Position numbers and translations under genes: made by a program
Origin: Porites lobata
Lineage: Eukaryota > Cnidaria > Anthozoa > Scleractinia > Poritidae
Reading direction: 5' to 3'
Length of the DNA stretch: 64,000 bases
NCBI GenBank assembly: GCA_942486035.1
Contig: CALNXK010000007.1
Span: forward strand, 3,305,001-3,369,000
Notes under the pieces: generated by a model
Databases searched by the model: none
What the model saw: only the letters and a program-made list of their open reading frames with translations
What the model was told of the DNA's origin: nothing
Part shown: positions 20,590 through 30,068 of the stretch, piece by piece
Numbering within the stretch: the first letter of the stretch is position 1
Layout of the letters: each line of letters opens with the position of its first letter

Positions 20590-21660
20590 TGAGCAATTTC
20601 AATTTTCAGTGGACAAAAGCCTTGTACCAGAATAATTTAATAAACAATATCGCATTCTTTTTACATTTCTCAAGGGCTATAGATATTATAATTAGTTGTC
20701 TATAATAACACCAAAGCCTTTTTTGTTAAATTTCACAAGAACTGTGAAAACACAGGTAAAATTCTGAAAATTTGATGATTGTGTAAGATGTCATTTTGTG
20801 AAATTTGACATTCATTCATAAATTCCCTGTCTTAGTTTTTCTGGTACCTAATGAACTCAAGGCCCCGGAGTTTCAATTTTAATTCAAATGTTCAACTTTC
20901 TAATTTTCTTCACCTATGCGGCAACAACATAATAATGGCAAACTAAACAATAATCTCTGTTGCCGTGTGTTAATATAAATAAATGTAAAGTTGTTAGTAG
21001 TAATTTACAAATTTGGGCAAGAAGCAGTGGACCAAAACCTTGTACCAGAATAATTTAATAAACAATAGGGGCATTTATACGAGGAAAAATAAGACGCGTC
21101 TTACATAAGACGCGAACTGTACCATTCATACGAGCATGTCTTATCTAATAAGACGCGTCTTAGCTAAGCCGCGTCTTATTTTAGACGAAATGTGCCGTTT
21201 ATACGGAAAGTTCGCGTCTTATTTAAGACGCGTCTTATGTAAGACGCGTCTTATTTTTCCTCGTATAAATGGCCCTAATATCCCATTCTTTTTTACATTT
21301 CTCAAGGGCTATAGATATTATAATTAGTTATCTATAATAACACCAAAGACTATTTTGTCAAATTTCACAAGAATTGTGAAAACACAGGTAAAATTCTGAA
21401 AATTTCATGATTGTGTAAGATGTCATTTTGTGAAATTTGACATTCATTCACAAATTCTTTATCGTAGTTTTTCTGGTACCTAATGAACTCAAGGCCCCGG
21501 AGTTTCAATTTTAATTCAAATGTTTAAACTTTTTAACGTTTTTCATTCATTCGACAACAACATAATAGTGACAAACTAAACAATAATCTCTGTGGCGGTG
21601 TGTTAATATAAATAAATGTAAAGTTGTTAGTAGTAATTTACAAATTTAGGCAAGAAGCTT
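20590..21660. repeat. Direct tandem duplication (~430-bp unit, two copies)
   Basis: 20590-21025 and 21028-21660 share near-identical sequence: AGTGGAC..AAA.CCTTGTACC, CTCAAGGGCTATAGATATTA, AAGGCCCCGGAGTTTCAATT and TAATATAAATAAATGTAAAG. The second copy is longer only because of a 210-bp MITE at 21067-21276. High identity by eye suggests a fairly recent duplication. Confidence 0.85.
21067..21276. mobile_element. 210-bp MITE with AAT target duplication and AAGACGCGTCTTA motifs
   Basis: Ends AGGGGCATTTATACGAGGAA and the complement of AGGGCCATTTATACGAGGAA; the interior is packed with the palindrome AAGACGCGTCTTA. AAT flanks both sides (21064-21066, 21277-21279), and the other tandem copy has the uninterrupted site AACAATAT at 20644. 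A 3-bp duplication suits PIF/Harbinger-type elements. Confidence 0.85.
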
Positions 21661-23424
21661 GAAAAAGTTGAAAAGCTCATCGAAAGGATTGTGTGCCAGT
21701 GCTGATCATTTGACAGCTGCTTCTCTTTAAACGCAAACAAACTTTTATTTAGATTAACTGACTGTTAATTATGACTGTTCTTCATGAAACTTGCACGTTT
21801 TTGTTCTTGTGGTTGAGCTAATATGGTTCATTCTCTTTCAAATCATAATCTCGTCAATTTTTTTTCTTTTTCTTACTGATTGTATTATTCAATACATGCT
21901 AATTTAACCATATTTAAGGTTAAAACTAGCTGTAATCTCTATTACAGGGTTAAGGAAAAAAAAAGTTTCATGAAATTACAAATTTTGCGAGAACTTTGGA
22001 TTAGCTACTCGAGTCGACGGTGCCGGTGCCATGTGCCCAGAGCAAACCATTTTCACGTACTGACTCCGAATATTGGATGACTAGTGCCTGTAGCTCTTTC
22101 TACTAAGTTTTACTTTATATTGTTTTCAAAGCTACGGGCCACTTATTTAAACAGATTTTAGCCTGTGTTTAACAAAACCGTGTTCTATTCCATTTTCAGT
22201 TTGTGAGCAATTTCAATAAAGCATATAGCATAGACTGGAAAAGCACATGTTTCAAACCTCAGGTTTCAACAGAGAGAAAAAAAAACCCTTCGACGGCTCG
22301 TGTTAGTGGTAACCGCTGTAAGGTCGGCCTCTTGCGACTCACTTCGTCCCCCACTCTCTGCTCTGAAAGTGAAACTCGTAAGGTCGACTTGTAGTAAGTC
22401 TGAGGAACCCCATCTGCAAACTCGATAGATAATAGACTACTCCGCATGTCAATTTCGTCTTTTTTTTTACCTCTTGTCATTAACTATTTGGTAGTAATAA
22501 TTAGATGCCCTCTGACACTAAAAACACTAACAATATTTATTTACTACTGCTAAAAACAGTCACCTCAAGAAAACAAATGCTTTTCCAGTCTATGCTATAG
22601 GCTTTATTGAAATTGCTCATGATAAATTGTGTTTAGATAAAAACACTGGACAAACTGAAAATGGATTGGAACACGTTTTTGTTAAACACAGGCTAAACTC
22701 TATTTAAATAAGTGGCCCTTAGATTTGAAAACAATATAAAGTAAAACTTAGTAAAAAGAGCTACAGGCACTAGTCATCCAATATTCGGAGTCAGTACGTG
22801 AAAATGATTTGCACTGAGCACATGGCACCGGCACGGTCGACTCGAGTAGCTTATCCAAATTTCTTGCAAAATTTGTAATTTCATGAAACTTTCTTTCTTT
22901 CCTTAACCCTGTATACGTAATAGAGATTACAGCTACTCTTAACCTTAAATATGGTTAAATTTGCGTGTATTGAATAATACAATCAGTAAGAAAAAGACAG
23001 AATATTACGAGATTATGATTTGAAAGGAAATGAACCAGATTTTCTTTTAACTCAGCCAAAAGAACAAAAACGTTCATGTTTCATGAAAGAACAGTCATTT
23101 AACAGTCAGTTAATTAGAAAAAAAAAAAATAAAGAATGAAATGAAGGTTTCTCTGAAGAGAGGCACCTGTCAAACTGAATCAGCACTGGTACACAATCCT
23201 TTCGATTAGCTTTTCAACTTTTTCAATCTTCTAGCTCAAATTTGTAAATTACTACAACTTTGCTTTATATACACTCCGCAACAGAGATTAATGTTTAGTT
23301 TGTCACTATTATCTTGTTGTCGAACAGGTGAAAAAAGTTGTCATGAAAAGTTAAGCATTTTAATTAAAATTGAAAATTCCGGGTCTTGAGGTCATCAGGT
23401 ACCAGAAAGATAAGGAATCTTTGC
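21452..23424. repeat. Large inverted repeat, ~800-bp arms
   Basis: Left arm 21452-22244 and right arm 22579-23424 are inverted copies at high identity (examples: AGTCAGTACGTG/CACGTACTGACT, CATAGACTGGAAAAGC/GCTTTTCCAGTCTATG), separated by a ~330-bp spacer. The right arm resumes at about 29338 after a block holding the Kolobok-like element. Non-coding by inspection; transcription across it would give a long hairpin RNA. Confidence 0.88.
22255..22470 (-). repeat. Dispersed ~215-bp repeat, copy A
   Basis: Lies in the spacer of the large inverted repeat and matches 29390-29596 in inverse orientation almost base for base (GCAAACTCGATAG, CTCACTTCGTCCC, GTAAGGTCGGCCTCTTGCGA). Both copies carry an open frame with the same peptide, but the frame follows from the DNA identity. 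Confidence 0.75.
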
Positions 23425-23814
23425 CTTTTATTTTCCCTCAGGCCATAGCCAGAAGCCACTATGTTCATGTATACTTAAAGTGCTACTACGATCAAATTTG
23501 GGAATTTGTTTTTGATTACATATTTCGAAAATGTATGTAAAAGTGACTTACCGTGCCAAGTTTGGAGTCCAAATATGATCTGGAAGTGTGTTTATTTGCA
23601 CGGCAATTTTCGTAAATGTCTTGCCGCCATTACTCGATTCAAAAAATGACCGGGAGTAGTATTTGAAGGAGTTGGGGCGAGATGTGACGTAGAAAAATCA
23701 ACGCGACAAAAAAAGGTAAACAAACCAGGCTAATTTCGCATGCAGGACGAGATATTTTTGGAAGCTTTTGGAGGTTCTTTCTTCGCTTTTTTGACTTAAA
23801 GCGAAAGTATACCT

Positions 23815-26800
23815 GGTAGACGTTGTGTTGTTCAGGACTGTGGAAACGTAAAGAACGATGAATTCTCCTGATTCGGGCAGCGTTAGATTAAAGTGGAAAA
23901 GGTTCGTGTCCATTCATCGGAAGGATTTCAACAGAGTGGGAAAATTTGCTGTGTGCTCGGAGCATTTTACAAGGGATTGTTTTACGCTTTGCTTTTCCGA
24001 TGAAAGGCATGAAAAGGAATTTGAAGAAGGGGACGTTTCCAACCATTTGGAAAAATCCTCTCAAACACTATCAAAGCGGAGTCGAAGATCGGTGAGTGAA
24101 ATTACAATGTATTTGCGCTGTGCTTATCACCATTATATTTATTTCCCCATTTACCTGTGACATTATTTTTTCTGGCATCGTTGTTCAATATTCGTGTAAT
24201 GAATGCTCTGACTATTTGGACTTCCCATATTGTTGCATGAGTTTTCATACTTTTCTGCTTTCTTCTCATAGTTATAGTAAAACGGGCATTTGCGCTGAGT
24301 GGACGTGATCGAACGTGAAGTCCATTCGCCAATCCCGAGACCTTTCCACTCAACAGGGCTTCTGATATTTCGCGCGGTCGCGGACCCGCGAAATTCAGGT
24401 ATTTCCGCGAAATCCCGCGAAATTCCCCAAAAAACGCGAAATACCGCGAAATCCGCCGGAAATATTTCCAAATACATGTCGGCAAAACATATTTAATACT
24501 TATCTTAGCTATTAGACCTGTTTTATTCACCCCAAACGTCCAAATTTATCTTGAAACTTCGTCACTGCAACGAGTAAACAACGTCCCAAAACTACCAGGC
24601 GTTTTTAGATGAACGTTGCGAAAAACTGGGCACTAACCAAAATGTTTAATATCTTTAGCATTCGCTCATTTTTCGAGCGAACTGTTGTTGAAAGAGCAAA
24701 TGATTGTCCCGGTTAAAAAAACGTTAAACAACGCTGGTCATATCGACGCAAAATTGATCGATTTTAGCGAAATTTCCCCCCCAAAATCCAGCGAAATAGG
24801 CTGTTTTTTACTGATTGTTTCATGGCGAGGTTTCCCCCCGAAATTTCCCGTGAAATCGGCCGATTTTTCTAAGAATTTGCCTCTGAAAATCCTTCGAAAT
24901 TTGACTTTTTTCCGCGAAAATCCCGCGAAATCGGCCGATTTTTCTGCGAATTTTGACTTTTTCTTCCAAAAATACCAGAAATCGGCCGATCTTTCCGCGA
25001 ATTTTGACTTTCTTCCCGCGAAAATCCCGCGAAATCGGCCGATTTTTCCGCGAATTTGCCCCTGAAAATCCCGCGAAATTTTGCTTTTTTTTCCGCGAAA
25101 TATCAGAAGCCCTGACTCAAGCGTAAAATTTAGAAAAAGTGAAGCTACATAGAAATCCGGCTCTCTATTTTTTGAGAGATTATCTTGCTGTTACTTTGAG
25201 ATTTGACAGTACTCCAAACTTCCCTCCAAGAAATCTTACAGCAAATTAGGAGTTACACGCGAATCTTTTAAAACGACCAAGAATGGACTTAGTCTGATTT
25301 CTACATTCTATAAGTTCAGTTACTGTTTGCGGGTTTTTTCGTTTGTATTTTAATTCTATTTTCACTGTCTGCAAATGATGCATACATTTTAAGGCAAAGA
25401 TGCGGTTAAACCTTGCTTTCATTTCTACTTTTGAAAACATCGACATAAAGCTCAAATTTAAACTTGTTTTGAAGGGGATATATAAAAAATAGTCGTAACT
25501 ATTTTCATTTTTAGCTACTAAATGAAATTCTGGCTGGTCAAACTACTAATGAGGATACAGAGGAAGAAGACAATCCTGAAGAAGAGGTGATCTCTTTGAA
25601 AGGAAGTTCTGCACCTGAGGAGAGTGCTGACACTATGGGGGCTCCCAATCTCAACCCTGAGGAGTCTCCAGAAGTCGAGGGTGTTCTGAACACAAGTCAG
25701 GGTTCTTTGCTTGAGGTAAATCCTGAAAAGTAGGGCTGCATCCCTGAGACTGAGACGGGTGAGATAAGTGTTGATGCTGAGATGGCTTCAGAGGTCCTAG
25801 GTACTCCTGGTGATAAGACAACTCTCGAGAGCCAAGGGATTTCCGGCACTGATGAGGTTACTGAGACCACGCAGATCCTGGAGGCTCAGGGAATCGAAAA
25901 ACTGCAGGATATGGATGAAGTTATGCAGATTGATGAATCATTAATGATTCCTGAACTTGAACAGGTTTCTATGGTAGGCGCATAACTCTAATTAATGTTT
26001 ATTTGCATCTTTGTATTATCATAACAATGGAAAACTACATGTGCAGTTATTTTACAACAATACTAAAACACAAAAATTCTGAAGTCTTGTTATTACAGCC
26101 TGTATTAATGTTGAAAGTTTGTTTTTTGTAGGATACTCCAACTGGACATGCTGGGAACTGCAAAACATGCAAAACCCTGAGGAGTGAGGTGACTCAGTTA
26201 AGGGGCAAAGTCACAAGACTGAAGAGTAAGTTAATCTCCAATCAAGATCAGTGGGTTGAAACCTTTAAGAGCATACAAGAGCTGAAGCAGTTGCTGATGG
26301 TGAATGCTGGTGAGTCAACAGTAATTATTGATGTTGATGAGTCACATAGGCATAACTGCCTATCTTTATATTTTTATTACATTTTATCAATATTTGATGA
26401 TTTAATAATAATTAACATTTTAATGGTAATAGAATTTTTTTAATTCCATTTGTTTAAGCTATTCAAACTGATCCATGGCCAGTAACAAATGAGACGGAGT
26501 TAGGGCTAGAGGATGAATCAGAAGATGAGCAGGAAATGCAGGACGACGCATATGAGGAGTTTGAGTGTGATGAAGACCCTACATGGCGTCCTGAAGAAAT
26601 CGAAGATGCATATACAAAACTAAAGGAAGATGATGACTCAGTGAAGACTCATCAGAACCCAAGGTACAAAGATGTAAAATTTATTGCATTGTAACATCTT
26701 AGCTCTAAGTATCCTCTGGGAAGTGATTTAGGCCTAAAACTAACTTCCATTATGAGAGGATCTATTTAGAAACAAGAGTACATGAAATTTGTTTTTTAAT

Positions 26801-27480
26801 TTACTCAGATAAGAATTGCAAAAAAAAAAAAAAAAAAAAAAAAGAAGAGGCATAGCCAGCCCATAGACTGGAAGTCCCAGGCCTAAAAATGTTTGGTTTG
26901 TCCACTCAACCACTTGTAATAAATTATGCATCGTTGGGGTGGGCTAGATAGCTTAAGGGCTCAAAGTTGTCATGTGTGCAATCAACAGAATTATTATAAA
27001 AAAGCATTTTTCAGGATGTATGTGAGAAAAAAATCCCAACCCACGATTAGCCAGGTTTACAACAAGTTGAAAAACTGGCAACACCCTGAGAAAAACAATA
27101 AAAAAAATGATAATCATTTTTTTTTTGTTGTTTTTTTATTATTTCAGATGCTATGATTAAATGAGTATTTCCTTTCAATCATTTTTTACAGGTTGGATCT
27201 ACAAGGAAAAAACATTCGAGAGGAACCGAAGGGAATTGTTTTCCTTTCCAAACTTCTTCTTTTGTTTCAGTTCTGCCACTTGTGCTTCTTTTCAAAACCC
27301 AAACTTTCTGTATCACAGACAGGTACCTTGTTTACCGTAGAAAGTTTCTGCAGAAACTGTAGCCAGACAAAAGTCTGGAAGAGTCAACCAGACCTGCTAG
27401 GAAAGTTTCCAGCAGGTAACCTGCTATTAAGTTTTGCAGTGCTCTGTGAGCCGAGTGAAAAGAAAGAAACGATACATTAA
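23815..27480 (+). pseudogene. THAP-domain Kolobok-type transposase gene, five exons, broken
   Basis: Exon 1 (to 24091) encodes a THAP zinc finger: GRRCVVQDCGN, then, after a +1 frame change near 23858, LKWKRFVSIHRKDF and KFAVCSEHFTRDCF. The expected start is ATA rather than ATG (about 23809). Exons 2-5 are joined by phase-matched GT-AG sites: 25515-25973 (acidic; in-frame TAG at 25731), 26132-26309 (helical, CKTCKTLRSEVTQLRGKV), 26459-26663 (acidic) and 27192-27480. Exon 5 holds EEPKGIVFLSKLLLLFQFC, Cys pairs, and KFPAGNLLLSFAVL, a block I know from THAP/Kolobok transposases of fish and cnidarians. It stops soon after, so the catalytic region is missing. Four independent lesions make it a pseudogene. 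A hAT-like element occupies intron 1. Confidence 0.8.
24354..25114. mobile_element. 761-bp hAT-like non-autonomous element in the THAP gene intron
   Basis: Inverted ends CAGGGCTTCTGATATTTCGC (24354 and, as complement, ending 25114) flanked by direct repeats ACTCAA (24348-24353, 25115-25120). CAGGG termini suit hAT; the expected 8-bp duplication is only 6 bp clear. Its interior has about four tandem ~65-bp units containing GAAATCGGCCGATTTTTC (24850-25060) and many CCGCGAAAT motifs. Confidence 0.8.
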
Positions 27481-27776
27481 AACTGTAATTAAATTCAGGC
27501 TGAATTCGATTTAATTTTTATTACTTGTGTACATGAAAATTGGAGCAACATCAGAATTCCCAGCCACTAAACTTCAGTTTAACTGAACGCTAGAAGAACA
27601 GGGCTTCACACAGTGGGCAAGTTTGTCATTCAACAAAAAGCGAGTAAGTGGCTGAGAATTCTGAAGTTTGGCCCATAAAATTAAGTGTTTACGGACAAGT
27701 ATTCACGCAACTACTGTAGGTCCTACTTGGCCCCAATGGCATACATGACACTCTTCAAGAACAAACAGTGCATTTA

Positions 27777-28891
27777 TTATTCATTTTCTTCATCTTCGAA
27801 TCCACGATAATGGCCATTTTGACTCGGAAATTGTTTCCTGATTTTATTGTAGGCACAACAGGGCAAGGGGTATCGCCTGGAACTACCAATATAACTCCAC
27901 AGCAGTCTTGTAAATTGGCGATAGGCCACAGACCTCAGGAATCTAGTTAGAGAAATGAGATCACTGTTAATTCAAGGAGGGATTGGATGGAGATAAATAA
28001 ATACTCCTTTTAAAAATAAGCAGTTGGGGCAATAAAGCCATTTAGAAAATAAAAAATGTGATTCTATGAGATCAGTCCACGGCGATAAGCTTAGATGAAT
28101 CAATTATTCAATGCTATGTACGGTTCGATCGTTCCGATACAAAGTCAACAATACCCCAACTTACTCATTATCACTTTTGTGGCTTTGCCCACGAACAGTT
28201 GTGTACGACTTTCCAGCTCGCGTTTTTAGGCCCAGTGCAGCCACTTCTAATACGTGGCGGTTTAAGCAGACGCTTTCAAACCCTGGATGGAGGGTTATGC
28301 ATAAGGTCCGGTCTCCAATGGCTTCTTCCATGACCTCTTCGCAGCGATCGATCTCTTTGCAGCAAATGCACTCCTGCGCTTTTGTAACAAGGCTGACAGA
28401 GCAGTTCGAGCACGAACACCTGCAAAGTAATGTGAAAAATTCGTCAAACACAAGAAAAATACGTCTGTATAAAATTATTAATTGTCTGACCTCTTCAATA
28501 AAACTATCGCATAAAATCAGGACTACAGTTAATCACAAAGCAACGAAATTGTAAACTTAAACAAAACACACAGTCGCGTTCCTCACGCGCACGATTTAAC
28601 GACGGGTATGTTGAAATTGGAAAATAAAAATATAAATCTACATTCCATGATAATACCATACCATTCATTCGCTGGCACCTCTCCCGAATATCTTCGCTGA
28701 AACTGTTGTTCCTCTTCTTCTTCGCGATGAACTCTTTCATTGTAGTCCGCGGCTTCTTCCTCGGTAGCAAGGGGTTCGCAACTGTCGTCGTACGGCGCAA
28801 ATTCAGACAATTCCCCCATCACTTCGTCAACTGTAAAACTTTCTAGATCACTTTCAGATGTGCAGGGAGAGGAATCCGACGGAGATGACAT
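27777..28891 (-). CDS. P2X7 ballast-domain (P2RX7 C-terminal-like) protein, three exons, intact
   Basis: Exon 1 (28891-28662) starts at ATG (MSSPSDSSPCTSESDLESFT) and encodes an acidic Ser/Glu-rich N-terminus. It ends TG|GTATGG. Exon 2 (28419-28165; acceptor TTTGCAG) completes a Trp codon and gives WCSCSNC, ECICCKEI, CITLHPGFESVCLNRHVL and GLKTRAGKSY. It ends GA|GTAAGT. Exon 3 (27942-27777; acceptor CTAACTAG) gives SVAYRQFTRLLWSYIG, PLPCCAYNKIRKQFPS and NGHYRGF, then two stops and AATAAA. Total 216 residues, all phases matching. The W-C-x-C-x2-C start, C-C pairs, AYR box and LP-C-C..IRK-FP..G.Y.GF end are those of the zinc-binding cytoplasmic 'ballast' domain of vertebrate P2X7, here without any channel segment. 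It sits within a Kolobok-like transposon, convergent with its broken transposase. Function unknown; a zinc- or nucleotide-binding accessory protein is a guess. Confidence 0.86.
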
Positions 28892-29206
28892 CTTAAACGT
28901 CTTGTTAAAAGGCTCTAAACTCACAAACTTTTCCCAAATGCGAATCTTTTGGTTGATGTTTCTACGTCACAGTGCATAAATCACGTGGTCAAACGCACGA
29001 CCGCTTTGCGGAGATCTCGCGGGCTATTGCTTTGCGAACTTTGTAATGGCGGACGGTATTTACGCAGTTTTCAGTGGGAAATTTCCAGCCCCCGTACGCA
29101 AGTAGCGTTCCAATTTTTCGCTATTTGTATAATTTTGAACATATACAAAAGATTTATGTTAAAAAAACTCGGAAACAAAAACAAAAATTTTCGTCGTAGT
29201 AGCACT
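28892..29206. promoter_or_regulatory. Right terminal/promoter region of the Kolobok-like element
   Basis: Holds the 5' flank of the ballast-domain gene and the right inverted end. TTCTACGTCACAG (28961; CRE-like TACGTCA) and GTAATGGCGG (29041) have inverted counterparts at the left end, ahead of the THAP gene, so both genes may share the same kind of terminal promoter. No clear TATA box. Confidence 0.45.
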
Positions 29207-29389
29207 TTAAGTTTGTAATATATACTTTTTTGCTCCCCAAGAGACTGAACATCACTGAAATTATATTATAATTCTCCTGATTGAACACATACGAAAGCGG
29301 CGAAGAAGCGAAGATTTCTAATGAGAGCCCGAGAAAATAAATGTCAAATTCCACAAAATGACATCTTACTCATGAAATTTTCGGGAAAA

Positions 29390-29596
29390 AAAAGACGAAA
29401 TTGACATGCAGAGTAGCCCGTTACCTATCGAGTTTGCAGATGGGGTTCGTCAGACTTACCACAAGTCGACCTTACGAGTTTCACTTTCAGAGCAGATAGC
29501 AAGGGACGAAGTGAGTCGCAAGAGGCCGACCTTACAGCGGTTACCATTAACACGAGCACTCGAAGGGTTTTTTTTCTCTGCTGAAACCTGAGGTTT
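29390..29596 (+). repeat. Dispersed ~215-bp repeat, copy B
   Basis: Inverse of 22255-22470. It directly follows the resumed right arm of the large inverted repeat (about 29338-29388). Confidence 0.75.
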
Positions 29597-29689
29597 CGTG
29601 GACGCGTCAATCAACTGTTTCCATGGTTTTCTCACGAGCTCTGACAGAGAAGGTTCCCTCATCACTGAATGAAGGGCAAAGACTTCATA

Positions 29690-30068
29690 GGTGACGAATT
29701 ACTCCTTAATTTTGGCGCGTAATTTCAGCGATAATTTGTAATTTCACATGTGAAATTACAAAATTGCCATGGCAACCTTCCGTACGTCTCAGTGTCAAGA
29801 TGGCGACGAAGTTTTAAAATGTCATCAATGAAGATGCCAGGGCATAAAAAGACGCTTTAGAAAACCTGAACACACGAAAGAGCACATCAAGAAGGATTCT
29901 AACAGGTATTTTGTCGAAAAATTCTGAACTTGAGGCAAATTTAAGCTTTAAACGTCCGAGAGAGTGGAGTTCTCGATGATACGATCCAGGATAAACATGT
30001 CAAAAATCCAAAAATGATGATTTGGACAAAACGCGCGTGAAATTATTCCCTAATTTCACTCGTCACCA
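29690..30068. mobile_element. ~380-bp MITE with GGTGACGA ends
   Basis: GGTGACGAATTACTCCTTAA at the left and the complement of GGTGACGAGTGAAATTAGGG at the right are imperfect inverted ends; both are followed by a GGCGCGTAATTTC/CGCGCGTGAAATT motif. Contains a short palindrome TAATTTCACATGTGAAATTA (29739). Confidence 0.55.

Larger units (their letters stand above)
23479..29206. mobile_element. 5.7-kb Kolobok-like DNA transposon with TTAA target site
   Basis: TTAA (23475-23478 and 29207-29210) flanks inverted ends AGTGCTACTACGA (13/13), with weaker symmetry inwards: CCGCCATTAC at about 23623 versus GTAATGGCGG at 29041, and TGACGTAGAA at 23686 versus TTCTACGTCA at 28961. It carries a decayed THAP transposase gene on plus and a P2X7-ballast-domain gene on minus. 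THAP domain, TTAA duplication and the conserved GNLLLSFAVL block together suit the Kolobok superfamily. The element sits in the right arm of the inverted repeat, inside a further block (about 23426-29337). Confidence 0.82.

Noticed and set aside
12000..22200. Tandem cluster considered as a cysteine-rich secreted peptide (SCRiP-like) gene array
   Set aside because: Promoter-like duplicates exist but no signal peptide plus multi-Cys exon could be found on either strand.
22259..22480. 73-codon frame in the repeat spacer
   Set aside because: Matches the inverse repeat at 29.4 kb at DNA level; kept as a repeat, with the frame noted only as a finding.
24830..25075. Tandem GAAATCGGCCGATTTTTC units considered as a coding repeat
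   Set aside because: They sit inside a hAT-like element in an intron and the period does not keep a frame.
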